Assembly (NCBI RefSeq): GCF_027595985.1
Contig: NC_073303.1
Coordinates: 369,293,886-369,357,885 of the forward strand
Reading direction: 5' to 3'
DNA length: 64,000 nucleotides
Source of the DNA: Sorex araneus
Taxonomy: Eukaryota; Chordata; Mammalia; Eulipotyphla; Soricidae
The notes under the pieces were generated by a model. It worked only from the letters and a program-made list of their open reading frames with translations. It did no database searches and was not told the origin of the DNA. The stretch's first letter is position 1. The number at the start of each line of letters is the position of its first letter. Position numbers and translations under genes: made by a program. Positions 43,510-54,029 of the stretch are shown one piece after another.

Positions 43510-44190
43510 ATTATTATAATTATAATTATTATTATCTTAATCACTGTGAGATACAGTTACAAAGCTTTCATGTTTGAGTTTCAATCATACAATGATCAAA
43601 CACCCATCTCTCCACCAGTGCACATTCTCCACCACTAATGTCCCCAGTATACGCCCCCTTTCCAACCCTCCCCCTGCCTCCAAGGCAATTTTTCACATAT
43701 TCTCTCTCTACTTTTGAACATTATGGTTTTTGTTTGTTTGTTTTTGCTTTTTGGGTCACACCCATTGATTCATAGAGGTTACTCTTGGCTCTGCACTCAG
43801 GACTTACTCCTGGTAGTGCTCAGAGGACCACATGGGATGCTGGGAATTGAACCCAGGTCAGCCTTGTGCAAGGCAAATATCGCTCCAGCCCCAGGGGCAT
43901 TATGATTTGCAATACAGATACTGACAGGTTATCATGTTTGGTCCTTTATCTACTTTCAGCACACATTTTCCATCCCAAATCTCCCATCCTCCAACCATCA
44001 TTGTCTCAGTGACCCCTTCTCTATTCCAGTTGCCCCCTCCCCCAGCTCATGAGACTTTCGACTATGGAGCAATATTCCTGGCCCTTGTGTCTACTGTCCT
44101 TGGGTGTCAGTCTCATTATGTTATTTTATATTCCACAAATGAGTGCAGTCTTCTATGTCTGTCCCTCTTTTTCTGACTCATTTTTCCATC
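43510..44190 (-). mobile_element. L1 3' end, minus strand, split by a SINE
   Basis: AATCACTGTGAGATACAGTT, CACCCATCTCTCCACCAGTG, then after the SINE ATGATTTGCAATACAGATAC, TACTTTCAGCACACATTTTC, GTCCTTGGGTGTCAGTCTCA, GACTCATTTTTCC. Flanks share TCCAAT followed by an AT-rich run, a possible imperfect target duplication. Confidence 0.9.
43729..43897 (-). mobile_element. SOR-like SINE within L1, small A-box deletion
   Basis: Minus copy flanked by CATTATG (43719-43725 and 43898-43904). It jumps from GCAAGGCAAAT to ATCGCTCCAGCCCC, losing about 17 bases between the head boxes. Confidence 0.92.
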
Positions 44191-44789
44191 CAATTATTTT
44201 ATAAAACCAGACTCTCAGTCCTGAGGCAAGATCGGTCCATGTAAAGGGTTGTGTCTAAATCCTTGACAAAAAGAAGTAAAATGGAAATTTGAGCTGGGCT
44301 CTAAGAGCTGCATGTCCTGTGTCTCCATGAAGCATCTTCTCCCGGTAGTCACTCAGGCCTCACAGCATCTCCGACATCCTCAGGCACTCAGGAAAACAAC
44401 GTGGTCATCTCTGCTCTCTGCCAAGTTCCATCTCCAGCACGTGTGGTCTGTCGAAGGGAACTGTTGGAATTATTAATCAGTGCAAGTCAACTAGGAAGCG
44501 CTGGAAGTGCTAGCCCAGAAAATCACAGCTAGACATTAGCACAATCTAGGATTCGTTCCTGTTTACAAGCCCAAAACTTCAAAAACAAAAAGGTTCAGAA
44601 GAACATAATCTGACTTCCACAAAAAAGATCTGCTATTCACAGAACAAAACAAGACTTGTTATAGAAACACATTTTCTCTCTTCACCTTCGTCTACTAAAT
44701 AATTCCAGGAACAGATGAAGTTGATTCCTAATAAGTGTGAAAATCCAGTCCTTTGCCTAAGCATGGTAGGAATTATTTAGATTCCCTTT

Positions 44790-44796
<7 letters not shown>
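44191..44796. other. Unique stretch
   Basis: Nothing recognised. Confidence 0.4.
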
Positions 44797-44828
<32 letters not shown>

Positions 44829-44997
44829 TTTTGCTTTTTGGGTCACACCTGGCGATGCACAGGGGTTACTCCTGGCTCTGCACTCAGGAATCACCCCTGG
44901 CCGTGCTCAGGGGACCATATGGGATGCTGGGATTCGAACCCGGGTGCAGCCGCGTGCAAGGCAAACGCCCTACCCGCTGTGCTATCGCTCCAGCCCC
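44797..44997 (-). mobile_element. SOR-like SINE with (TTTA)n tail
   Basis: Flanked by CCCTTTTTATTTA (44784-44796 and 44998-45010); the tail has expanded into a TTTA microsatellite. Confidence 0.95.
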
Positions 44998-45246
44998 CCC
45001 TTTTTATTTAGATTACCTTTAGACTGTATTTAAATGGCCTCTGTCAACTCAGTAGTCAAAGAAATTGAGCAAGGTGACTTCTCGCTGGTACTATCTTACT
45101 GTATCTCCTGAACCACAGGCCTCAGGCCAGTCTTTTAGTTGATTTAATCTCAGAGTCCTTCTAGGTTTTGGACAGAGGAATGTCACATTGGCTATGCTAG
45201 GGCTTGTTTGATAAGATATTGCTCATTTTCCAACTATACATTTTTT

Positions 45247-45482
45247 GGGGAGCTGAAGCGGTAGCAGAGTGGGTAGGGTGTTTGCCTGGCCAACCCGGGT
45301 TCGATTCCTCCATCCCTCTCGGAGAGCCCGGCAAGCTCCATCCACATGGCAGAGCCTGGCAAGCTACCCATGGCGTATTCAATATGCCAAAAGCAGTAAC
45401 AACAAGTTTCACACTGGAGACGTTACTGGTGCCCGCTTGAGCAAATCAATGAGCAATGGGATGACAGTGACAGTGACAGGGA
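45247..45482 (+). mobile_element. Second SINE type, plus-strand full copy
   Basis: SOR-like head with B box GGGTTCGATTCC, then two GAGCCYGGCAAGCT blocks 26 bases apart, ATATGCCAAAAGCAGTAACA, GTTACTGGTGCCCGCTTGAG and a (TGACAG)n end instead of GGGTGTGACCC. Confidence 0.92.
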
Positions 45483-45494
45483 AGTGCAAATGTG

Positions 45495-45597
45495 GACTAC
45501 ACCTGGGGTATTGGAGACCATAGGGGGTGCTGAGAATTGAACCTGGGTCAGCCAGGTGCAAGGCTGCACCTCCCCCACTGTCCCTCTCCCTGGCCCA
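45495..45597 (-). mobile_element. SOR-like SINE, head half
   Basis: GGAGACCATAGGGGGTGCTG, GAATTGAACCTGGGTCAGCC, CCCTGGCCC. Confidence 0.75.
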
Positions 45598-45807
45598 ACT
45601 AGACCTATTTAGCCCTCGGGCTCTGCCCAACTTCTCTACAAGCCTGGTGTGACTCAAAGGAGTAGGCTGAGATAAGGACCTCAAAGTTAAGGACTCAGTT
45701 AATATGCTCTGGCAGCAGTAATCCAAAAGTTAGTTGGGGGTGGATCTCTTATCTAAACATGAAAGATAAGATCCTGGAATCTCTGAAAATGACCTTCACA
45801 TTATTTT

Positions 45808-45881
45808 TTTTTCTTTGGGGATTTTTGGGCCACACCCGGCGGTGCTCAGGCCCTACTCCTGGCACTGTGCTCAGGGATCCT
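45808..45881 (-). mobile_element. SOR-like SINE, truncated 3' half
   Basis: GGGCCACACCCGGCGGTGCT to GTGCTCAGGGATC, then it stops; no B box or A box. Confidence 0.8.
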
Positions 45882-45894
45882 AAGACACAAAAGA

Positions 45895-45969
45895 GTGGGG
45901 TTCATGCCCAGTTCAGTCAGCTTAATCAATGGCTGAATAAATAGCAGTACTCCCACATTTAAAAAAAAA
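45895..45969 (+). pseudogene. Tiny processed retrocopy of an unidentified mRNA 3' end
   Basis: Sixty-six bases followed by an A-run, bounded by a perfect 13-base duplication AAGACACAAAAGA (45882-45894 and 45970-45982). AATAAA at 45936-45941 lies 19 bases before the A-run, the spacing of a real cleavage site. So this looks like the last bases of a polyadenylated transcript copied in by L1. The parent gene is unknown. Confidence 0.75.
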
Positions 45970-45982
45970 AAGACACAAAAGA

Positions 45983-46295
45983 ATTTGAGCTCAACCAAAG
46001 AAATCATTAAGACAGTGAAAACACAAGCCACAGATTCAGAAAAGATAAAAGATTCAGAAATAAAGAACACAAATCAATAAGGAAACAGTCATTCTCCCTA
46101 AAATATGCAAAACAAAAGCCTTCACACACACACACATGCATGCTCACACACACACACACACACGCAAAAGACCAACTAGGAAACAAATGAAACCAGTGAG
46201 TTTGTGAGCAGGTGTTCACCATCATTACCTATCAGGACAATGCAAATTAAAACTACTAGGACGTCACTACCATCCTTAGAAAGGCTCAAAGGTAA
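45983..46295 (+). mobile_element. Old L1 ORF2 fragment
   Basis: CATCATTACCTATCAGGACAATGC and ATTAAAACTACTAGG match the L1 ORF2 block (CATCACTAATCATCAGGGAAATGCAAAT in general form). It includes a CA run at 46128-46162. Confidence 0.7.
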
Positions 46296-46299
46296 GAGA

Positions 46300-46465
46300 G
46301 AGGGGCTGGAGCAATAGCAGAGCAGGTAGGGCATGTGCCTTGAGTGCTGTGCTGGGGCTTGATCCCTGGCATCACACGTGGTCCCCTGAGCCCCACCAGG
46401 AGGGACCCCTGAGCGCAGAGCCTGGAGTAAACCCTGCGCAAGAGCCAGATATAGCTCAAGATTCC
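46300..46465 (+). mobile_element. SOR-like SINE, diverged
   Basis: GAGGGGCTGGAGCAATAGCA, GGGGCTTGATCCCTGGC, GAGCCCCACCAGGAGGG, GCGCAGAGCCTGGAGTAA. Confidence 0.87.
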
Positions 46466-46495
46466 CCATCTCCTAAACTAGTAAGAGAGCCTGTG

Positions 46496-46650
46496 GGGCT
46501 GGAGCACAGCAGGCAGGGCGTTTGCCTTGCACGCTTGACCCGAGTTCGATTCCCAGCATCCCATATGGTCCCCCGAGCACCGCTAGAAGTAATTCCTGAG
46601 TGCATGAGCCAGGAGTAACTCCAGTGCAATGCTGGGTGTGACCCAAAAAA
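46496..46650 (+). mobile_element. SOR-like SINE
   Basis: GGGGCTGGAGCACAGCAGGC, GAGTTCGATTCCC, GAGTGCATGAGCCAGGAG, GGGTGTGACCC; short deletions in the head and before the B box. Confidence 0.93.
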
Positions 46651-46663
46651 TGGGAGGGGGGGA

Positions 46664-46702
46664 AGAGAGAGAGAGAGAGAGAGAAAGCGAGAGAGAGAGA
46701 GC

Positions 46703-46737
<35 letters not shown>
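46664..46737 (+). repeat. (GA)n microsatellite
   Basis: GA run with AAGC/GCGAGT interruptions. Confidence 0.92.
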
Positions 46738-46739
<2 letters not shown>

Positions 46740-47314
46740 GCAGAGATAGCTCGAAGCCTTCAAGCACAGTCAGTGGTTAGAGAGCAAGCCCTTGAGCAAA
46801 GTATCAAGCAATTAACCCACACTGAAGTGTCCCCTGCTATGGGTCACTTACAAATGGTTCAGGCTTGGCCAGGGGCCATGACCTGGAGCTGCTTTGGAGG
46901 CCGAGGGAGCGGGCTGTGTTGGACCTGTACTGTCTGCTGGCCCCGTCACCGTGTTCGTGTTTCTACAGTGGGAAGGTGCACACGAACATTCAAACACTGG
47001 CGTGGGCCCCTCTGTCTGCCCTAACTGAGCCTTAACTCACTCCACAGACTTCTGAAATCAATTACAAGTCTCCAAAATCATGCATTTCATCGGGAAATTT
47101 AAATATGCCTAGGATGGGTGTGGTTTTAATTACATGGAAAATGTTTAGGGTAGGGTTTTTAGTGAAAAAAGGCGAATTAGAAAGGTGGAGCCCTTTATGA
47201 CTTCTACTAATATGCTCAGGAGAAATCTGGCTGGACAAATGATTGTGGATTGAATTGGGGCCTTATCCTGGTATCTTTGTAGTTTTCAGCAAAGTTCAAA
47301 CTCTCTCCAACAAA
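46738..47314. other. Unique stretch
   Basis: Nothing recognised. Confidence 0.4.
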
Positions 47315-47324
47315 CCTGCTTTTT

Positions 47325-47866
47325 AAAAAAAATTTTTTTTAATTAAAGAATCACTGTGATGTACAGTTACAAACTTATGAACTTGTGTTTGCATTTCAGT
47401 CATACAGTGATCGTTTACCCATCCCTCCACCAGTGCCCATTCACCTCCACCAATGATCCCAGTATCTCTCTCACCACCCCCACCCATCCCCCACATCCCC
47501 ACCCTGCCCTGCCCTTTTGTTCTCTCTCCTTTTGGGTGTTGTAGCTTGTAATAGAGGTATTGAGTGGCCTTCATGTTCGGTCTGTAGTCTACTTTCAGCT
47601 TGCATCTTCCAACCTGAATGAGTCCTCCCAACATCCTCTACTTGGTGTTCCCTTCTCTATCTCAGCTGCCTTTTCCCCCAGCATGTAAGGCCAGTTTCCA
47701 AGCTGTGGGACAGACCTCCTGATCCTTATCTCTACTACTCTTGGGTGTTAGTCTCCCATGAAATTTGCATATAAGTGGATCAACATGGAAAGTATCATGT
47801 TAAGTGAAATGAGTCAGAAAGAGAGATAGACAGAAAGATCGCACTCATCTGTGGAATATAAAATAG
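47325..47866 (-). mobile_element. L1 3' end with 5' inversion (twin priming)
   Basis: The main part (47325 to about 47760) is an L1 3' end on the minus strand: AATCACTGTGATGTACAGTT, CATCCCTCCACCAGTGCCC, TACTTTCAGCTTGCATC, CTTGGGTGTTAGTCTC. The next segment (about 47775-47866) is the immediately upstream L1 sequence in plus orientation: CATGTTAAGTGAAATGAG, CATCTGTGGAATATAAAATA. A perfect 10-base duplication CCTGCTTTTT (47315-47324 and 47867-47876) bounds the whole, so it is one insertion with an inverted 5' part. Confidence 0.93.
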
Positions 47867-47943
47867 CCTGCTTTTTCCTAAACTGAAAATAATCTTTAAA
47901 GTTTTCTCATAAATTATGTTCGATTTATAAATTAGTATGCTTT

Positions 47944-48096
47944 CTTTTTTTGGCTATCACTGGGTCACTCCCAGTGATACTCAGGGGTTACTCCTGGCAG
48001 TGCTCGGGGGATTGTATGGGGTGCCGGGAGTTGGACCTGGGTTAGCCTCATGCAGGGCAAGCGGCTACCTACCTGCTGTGCTAACTCTCTGATCCC
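47944..48096 (-). mobile_element. SOR-like SINE with internal deletion
   Basis: GGGTCACTCCCAGTGATAC, GGGGTTACTCCTGGCAGTGC (one of the two CTCCTGGC blocks is lost), GTTGGACCTGGGTTAGCC. Confidence 0.86.
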
Positions 48097-48139
48097 TCAT
48101 TGTTTTAAATTAGAAATAAAACTCTAAAGGAATTAAGTA

Positions 48140-48318
48140 GGGGCTGAAGCGATAGCACACCAGGTAGGGCCTTTGCCTTGTATGCGGCTGACCTAGGTTT
48201 GATTTTGAGCATCCCACATGGTCCCCTGAGCACCACCAGGAGTTATTCCTGAGTGCAGAGCCAGGAATTAACCCCTGTGCATCGCTGGGTGTGACCCAAA
48301 AGGCAAAAAAAAAAAAAA
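48140..48318 (+). mobile_element. SOR-like SINE
   Basis: Flanked by AAAGGAATTAAGTA (48126-48139 and 48319-48332). Confidence 0.95.
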
Positions 48319-48369
48319 AAAGGAATTAAGTAAGTTTCCCCCTTAATTTTTATCTAAGCACTGTGATTT

Positions 48370-48545
48370 TTTTTTTCTTTGCCTTTTGGGTCACACCTGG
48401 CGATGCACAGGGGTTAACTCCTGGCTCTCCACTCAGGAATAATTCCTGCCGGTGCTCAGAGGACCATATGGGATGCTGGGAATCGAACCCGGGTTGGCTG
48501 CGTGCTAAAGCAAACGCCCTCCCCGCTGTGCTGTTGCTCCAGCCC
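48370..48545 (-). mobile_element. SOR-like SINE, inverted partner of the preceding copy
   Basis: Flanked by the perfect 15-base duplication TAAGCACTGTGATTT (48355-48369 and 48546-48560). Confidence 0.95.
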
Positions 48546-48711
48546 TAAGCACTGTGATTTATAGTGCTGTTAGTAATAAGGCTTTAGATGTGTGAGTTTC
48601 CAGGACTGCACCCACTCCAGTGTCTGGGCCCCTCCCAGTCACCTCCACCCACCTCTTTGTAACCTGAAATTCTTAGTAATAGTCAAAGCATAGAAATTCA
48701 GTTCATCTTTT

Positions 48712-48889
48712 TATTTTTTGCTTTTTTTGGGGGGGTCACACCTGGCGATGCACAGGGGTTACTCCTGGCTCTGCACTCTGGAATTACTCCTGGCGGTGCT
48801 CAGGGACCATAGGGGATGCTGGGAATCAAACCCGGGTTGGTCTCGAGCAAGGCAAATGCCCTACCCGCTGTGCTGTTGCTCCTGCCCCT
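48712..48889 (-). mobile_element. SOR-like SINE
   Basis: Flanked by CAGTTCATCTTTT / CAGTTCGTCTTTA (48699-48711 and 48890-48902, two differences). Confidence 0.94.
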
Positions 48890-49179
48890 CAGTTCGTCTT
48901 TAAATGTCACACAACCCACTTTTACAAACTGCCTTTGCTGAGGAGCAGAACTGGAGCAGGACAGCGCTGAGCACCCACGGGTCCAGCCGGATATGTTGTG
49001 TAAAGACACAGACCAGCAAGGGGGGCCCGCCTGCTGCAGGGTCTTCCCGAGTCATCGCCTGTGCATTTCCTCCCCACCAGTCACTTCGTGCTCTTGCCTT
49101 TCTCTTCCTGTCATTTCAGTTCGCCCCCTCAATCGCAGCCTGGAAAACTAAAGATGGATCTGACTGGGTCATGAACTTG

Positions 49180-49408
49180 ATGACATGTAGCACTGTAGCA
49201 CAGTCCCGTTGTTCATTGATTTGCTTGAGCGGGCACCAGTAATGTCTCCATTGTGAGACTTGTTACTGTTTTTGGCATATCGAATACACCACGGGTAGCT
49301 TGCCAGGCTCTGCTGTGTGGGCGGGATATTCTCGGTAGCTTGCCGGGCTCTCCGAGAGGGACGGAGGAATCGAACCTGGGTGTAAGGCAAACGCCCTGCC
49401 CGCTGTGT
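49180..49408 (-). mobile_element. Second SINE type, minus strand
   Basis: TTGCTTGAGCGGGCACCAGT, TGTTTTTGGCATATCGAATA, two TAGCTTGCCRGGCTCT blocks, GAATCGAACCTGGG and CCCTGCCCGCTGTG. Confidence 0.9.
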
Positions 49409-49489
49409 TAGTACTTGGAAGGGGACTTGATAGGAATGAGATAAAATTCTTTTTCTTCCAGTTAAAGAATTGAGATTTACAAAATTACT

Positions 49490-49745
49490 GATAGTTGTGC
49501 TTTAAGGCATAGAATACTTCAACACCAATCCCACCACCAGTGTCAACTTCCCTCCACCCATTCTCAGATTCCCTCCCCACCGCAAGGCCAGCCCCGTCTC
49601 CACCTGTCACCTTGACAGGCACATTACAGAGTTCCTGTGGCTGCAGCTCAGTCTCATGTTTTCAGTGCTGTCAAGTCTGTGTTTTGGATATGTGGCTACT
49701 CTACTCCTCACCCATATCACCAGTAAAACCGAAGCTCTGATGCCT
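49490..49745 (-). mobile_element. L1 3' UTR of an older type, minus strand
   Basis: ACACCAATCCCACCACCAGTG, CTTCCCTCCACCCATTCTC and CTCATGTTTTCAGTGCTGTC resemble inverted tail blocks but differ from the young shrew type. Confidence 0.6.
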
Positions 49746-49811
49746 GTCTACTAAATGGAATACAGCTCCAAGTATTCTACTGTACCAGACTTCTTTCTTT
49801 GGATTGTTACT

Positions 49812-49998
49812 ATTATTATTTGGGGGAGAGGTTTGGATATTCAGGCCACCCCTGGCAGTGCCCGACATTTACTCCTGGCTCTGTGCTTAGAGGTCTCTCC
49901 TAGTGATTATTGGAGGACTGCATGTGGTGCCAGAGATGCAACTGGGCTGGCTGCATGCAAGACAACACCTCAGCCCCTGTACTCTCTCTCTAGTCCCA
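49812..49998 (-). mobile_element. SOR-like SINE, diverged
   Basis: CAGGCCACCCCTGGCAGTGC, TACTCCTGGCTCTGTGC, GATGCAACTGGGCTGGC, CTAGTCCC. Confidence 0.8.
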
Positions 49999-50009
49999 GT
50001 ATTTCTTTC

Positions 50010-50198
50010 TTTCTTTCTTTTTTTTTTTTTTTTGCTTTTTGGGTCACACCCAGCGATGCTTAGGGGCTACTCCTGGCTTTGCACTCAGGAATTATTCCTG
50101 GCGGTGCTTGGGGGACCATATGGGATGCCGGGGATCAAACCTGGGTCGGCCGCGTGCAAGGTAAACGCCCTACCCGCTGTGTTATCGCTCCGGCCCCC
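50010..50198 (-). mobile_element. SOR-like SINE with (CTTT)n tail
   Basis: Full minus copy from the T-rich run to GTTATCGCTCCGGCCCC. Confidence 0.93.
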
Positions 50199-50650
50199 CA
50201 TTTTTCTTTTTTAAGCTTTATTTTCCCTTATACTTTATATAAATGCGGTGGTTTACATTGTTCATGATAATTTGTTACAGACATTCAATATACCAACACC
50301 AATTCCTCTACCATCGCACCCTCCCTCCACCATTATTTCCAATTTTCCCAACCAGCCCTTGAGTGTGCCCCATAGCAGGCCCTCAGCAATTTATTTCATA
50401 TTGCTTGTTGTATTTTGCTAAAAGAATGATCAAAAATATTTCCTTAGAAGAAAGTTAGTGAGTATTGTTGTATCTTACCCTGGCGCTATTAAGTCCTTGT
50501 ATAAGAGATTATTAAGATGTTGTTACAGGTTAAGTCTTCTGTGTTGATATTTTGTTAATCAAGATTAGATTAACATTGCATCCCATCCGATCTGGTGTTA
50601 AATTTTTAATGGGATCATACAGCTGGAGTTAATTTAATTTTTTAATTGGG
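50199..50650 (-). mobile_element. L1 3' UTR, minus strand
   Basis: TTCATGATAATTTGTTACAG, ATATACCAACACCAATTCC, TACCATCGCACCCTCCCTCC; related to 22430-22830. Confidence 0.65.
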
Positions 50651-51075
50651 TGGTGGCTTTGGGGTATGTGCATAGGCATGCAGGGCTTCCAGAAGTACAG
50701 GGAGATAGGGGGAGGTAGCCCATCCCTGACTCTGAGAGCCTGGAGATTTCAGTCACAAAACCCTCATACCTGAGTTTTCCAACAGGTTAATTTCTGGTTG
50801 AGGCTCGTCCCAAGCAGTGGGTCTGGCCAGGAGCATGGTGGTGATTATGGAGTGTGCAGAGTTTTGACTATGGGGTCTGTTTGGGCAAGTGCTGAGTTCA
50901 CCTGCGCACTCTCCCCTGCTCCCCATCCCCTGGGTAACTCAGATGACTCAACCTTGTGCAAATCTGAAAGAATCTCTACCACTTGTTGATCTCCTTTGAA
51001 ATTTCTTTTATGAGTCTCTGGATCATGGTTGGTGAATGAGTTTATATGGTGCCAGAAGTAGCTCAACCCCAATAT
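50651..51075. other. Unique stretch (possibly inner L1 3' UTR)
   Basis: Nothing firmly recognised. Confidence 0.35.
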
Positions 51076-51262
51076 TTATTTATTTGTTGATGTTAGGGGG
51101 AGTGCCATGCCTGACAGTGCTCAGGTATTACTCCTGACTCTGCTAAGTCATCATTCCTGGTGATGTTTGATGCTTGGGAGACCATTTTCAGTGCCAGAGA
51201 TTAAAACCTGGGTTGGCTTCATGCAAGGCAAGTGCCTTACCTTCTGTCCTAGCTCTCTGGCC
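51076..51262 (-). mobile_element. SOR-like SINE, diverged
   Basis: TGCCATGCCTGACAGTGCTC, GAGATTAAAACCTGGGTTGG, GTGCCTTACCTTCTGTCC. Confidence 0.82.
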
Positions 51263-51449
51263 CCTGTCATTTATTTATTTATTTTTAACACGCTATTACT
51301 TTTTAAAATTCCCCCATCCCTTTTTAGGGTTTCTGGTGTGAGGACCAAAGGAAGCCCATACTCGGTTATGGGGCACACGAGATCACAGAGTTGGTTGCGG
51401 TACCCCACATCCCAAAGAGCAGGGGCCACTCAATTGCACTCACACCTGT

Positions 51450-51530
51450 GGAGTGGTGCCAGGAATTGAACCTGTGACTTCACAGACTTCACACTTATAA
51501 GACAGGTGCTGGGTCACTGAGCTATCCCGG
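51450..51530 (-). mobile_element. tRNA-head SINE of a different family (remnant)
   Basis: The minus strand reads GGGATAGCTCAGTGACCCAG and later GGTTCAATTCCTGGCACC. The head differs from the SOR head and resembles 1650-1741. Confidence 0.5.
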
Positions 51531-51589
51531 GGTCACCGAGTCTGGTGTCTTTCCTCAACAGGCTCCTAAGCTATATTGCTTAGCATTGT

Positions 51590-51870
51590 AGTTACTTACT
51601 CGTTTTGTTGCTCTGTTGGTAATTCAACATAGGACTCTGCTAGTTTTTATTTATGCATTCTGCTGTGAAGGATGCTTGGGCTGCTTCCAGACTCTGTCAT
51701 TGTGAACTGTGTCTGCTTTCAACACCCCTGTCTGTGTCTCCTGGGGCACACGCTCTCCTTGGGACTGATGTTCTGGCTTCTGGGAGCTGTCCTCTTTGTG
51801 CTAATGAGGTGTCTGCCCATCCATGGCCATCAAAGGGGAAGATAATAAAGGCCCTGGGGTTTGACTCTCT
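51590..51870 (-). mobile_element. Possible old L1 fragment
   Basis: TTATGCATTCTGCTGTGAAG, CTTGGGCTGCTTCCAGACTC and CATTGTGAACTGTG recall the inverted L1 3' block; strongly diverged. Confidence 0.35.
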
Positions 51871-52204
51871 GAACTGTGCATCTATCTTGTCATGGATTGG
51901 ATCCTATTTGTCACAAATTCAGATTTCAAAGGACTGAAACCCTAGCAATTTTCTTAAATGTCAGAATAAACCTGCTGTTATTTTAAGAGCATTAAAATTC
52001 TTTTAAATGGCAAGCATTCGTCTTAAAAGACTCTTTTCAAATTATTAGCATCTAAATGTGAAGGTCTTTGTGACTAATGAAAACACTTGCCAGTATTCCA
52101 AGTTAGACACTTTTGCTTTCAGCCAGAATCAGACACACTGGGTGGGGCTGGGGGCCACTGGCGCTGCTCCCGGTGTTGCAGGGGAGACCGACATGATGCC
52201 GGGG
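51871..52204. other. Unique AT-rich stretch
   Basis: Nothing recognised apart from a SINE-like trace near 52145-52205 (GGTGGGGCTGGGGGCC). Confidence 0.35.
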
Positions 52205-52790
52205 ATCATTTAAAAGGTATTTGTTGGTCACTATGAAATTACAAAGTTACTCATGATTGGATTCCAGGCATACATTGTTTCAGCACCAATCCCTTCACCA
52301 GCACTCACTTCCCTGCCTCAATTTCCCCCTGCTGCCTGTTCATCCCACCCGCCAGCCTGCTTCTCTGAGGGATACTTTTTAAAACATTTGTAATTTTGCA
52401 CTGTGGCTTACTGTACTGTTGCCAATAGGGTCTTGTACATACGCTTTACCACCTTTCAGCTCCCCGCCTCCTCCTTGTTGAACTTCCCTCTGCGATAGTC
52501 CTTGTCCCCTCTCTGTTCTATTCCCCGCCTCCCAAGGCATGTTTCCTGCTGAATAATACCAGTTCTCATGCTCTTTGTTTCCACTGGCTTTGGACATTTA
52601 TAATTTCACCATTGTGTTTCATGAGAGAGATGGTTCCGTGTCGCTCTCTCTCCTTCTCACTAACTGCATCAGCACGATCGATGCTCTCCAGGTCCCTCAG
52701 ATGCCGGCGTTTACCCTGGACCCATTTGCTACCAGGCATGTGTTCCCGCCCTTCAAGCTCTCTCCAGCCCAAATCAGGCACATCTTGGAG
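52205..52790 (-). mobile_element. L1 3' end, older type, minus strand
   Basis: TTACAAAGTTACTCATGATT, CAGCACCAATCCCTTCACCA, CTTTACCACCTTTCAGCTCC, TTTCCACTGGCTTTGGAC and TTTCATGAGAGAG follow the inverted tail order. Confidence 0.72.
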
Positions 52791-53143
52791 CTGGAAGAAA
52801 CCTTCCAGGCACCCTCTACTTCAATCCCTTCATTTCATAAATCGCAAATAAAGTTTTTTTGGAGGCTAAATGTTTTTCCAAGGTCAGTATCAAATGAGGA
52901 CTAGAATGAGGACTTCTGTTTTCTGATCATTTACATCCTGAACTGCCCCAGCCCAGCCCCATGAAACCCCTTCTTTCAAACAGTGGCGAGTGTAGAAGAC
53001 CGAGAATGTTTAGCTGCCCTGATCACCATCTTCCTAGTGAGGGTGTTAGTTCACACACCTGCAGAGGCCACTGTTTGATTTTCCTGAATCCTGTTTTGAC
53101 CAGGGAGGGGAGGCAAGCTGGCATGTGGCATGTCACATGGGTG
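52791..53143. other. Unique stretch
   Basis: Nothing recognised. Confidence 0.4.
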
Positions 53144-53158
53144 AATGGTCATGTTTTA

Positions 53159-53364
53159 TTTATGTATGTATGTATGTATTTATTTATTTATCTACTTTTT
53201 GCTTTTTTGGGTCACACCCAGCGATGCACAGGGGTCACTCCTGGCTCTGCACTCAGGAATCACTCCTGGCGGTGTTCAGGGGACCATATGGGGTGCTGGG
53301 AATCAAACCCGGGTCGGCCGCATGCAAGGCAAACGCCCTACCTGCTGTGCTATTGCTCCAGCCC
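53159..53364 (-). mobile_element. SOR-like SINE with (TATG)n/(TTTA)n tail
   Basis: Flanked by the perfect 15-base duplication AATGGTCATGTTTTA (53144-53158 and 53365-53379). Confidence 0.96.
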
Positions 53365-53379
53365 AATGGTCATGTTTTA

Positions 53380-53841
53380 ATCCACTGGCCACAGACAGTT
53401 ATAAATTGCTCAAGTACTTAGAAGTTGCAGCTCTGAATGGCTTGTTACTGTCCTAATACCTGGCCTATTACTCCTTATGGAACAGAAAAGCCCCCCGAAA
53501 GCACAGTCATTTGGAGCCATGTGCCATGGTAGCCCAATGCCAGCCTGAGACCGGGCACTGATTTCCGGTGGTCATTTTCTCAGTCAGTGGGCATGCCAGG
53601 GGCAAAAGGAAAAGATAAACTTACTCTGCTCAGCTTAAAGGGACTGTCTTTGGTACTAAGACATGTCATCTCTATTTTTTGTGTGTTGACATCTGCTTAT
53701 TTGAGTGACACTCGGTTGCATTTATACTTTAAAATACTTTTGGTCACAATCATATTTCAGCATAATGCCTAACATATAGCAGAGACTAAGTGTATCTCAA
53801 GAAACAGATAAGAGAGATAGCAATTCTAGTTCAATCACCAA
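53380..53841. other. Unique stretch
   Basis: Nothing recognised. Confidence 0.4.
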
Positions 53842-53844
53842 TGT

Positions 53845-53922
<78 letters not shown>
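53842..53922 (+). repeat. (TG)n(GA)n compound microsatellite
   Basis: Fourteen TG units pass directly into about 26 GA units. Confidence 0.95.
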
Positions 53923-53925
<3 letters not shown>

Positions 53926-54029
53926 GGGTAGTGATGACTAATCCCTGAAATCCAGTTGCTTATCTAAATCCAATTGCCCCTCCTGAGTTTCCATCCCGAA
54001 CGCCTAGGGAGTAGGTTTGAGGTGCTGCC

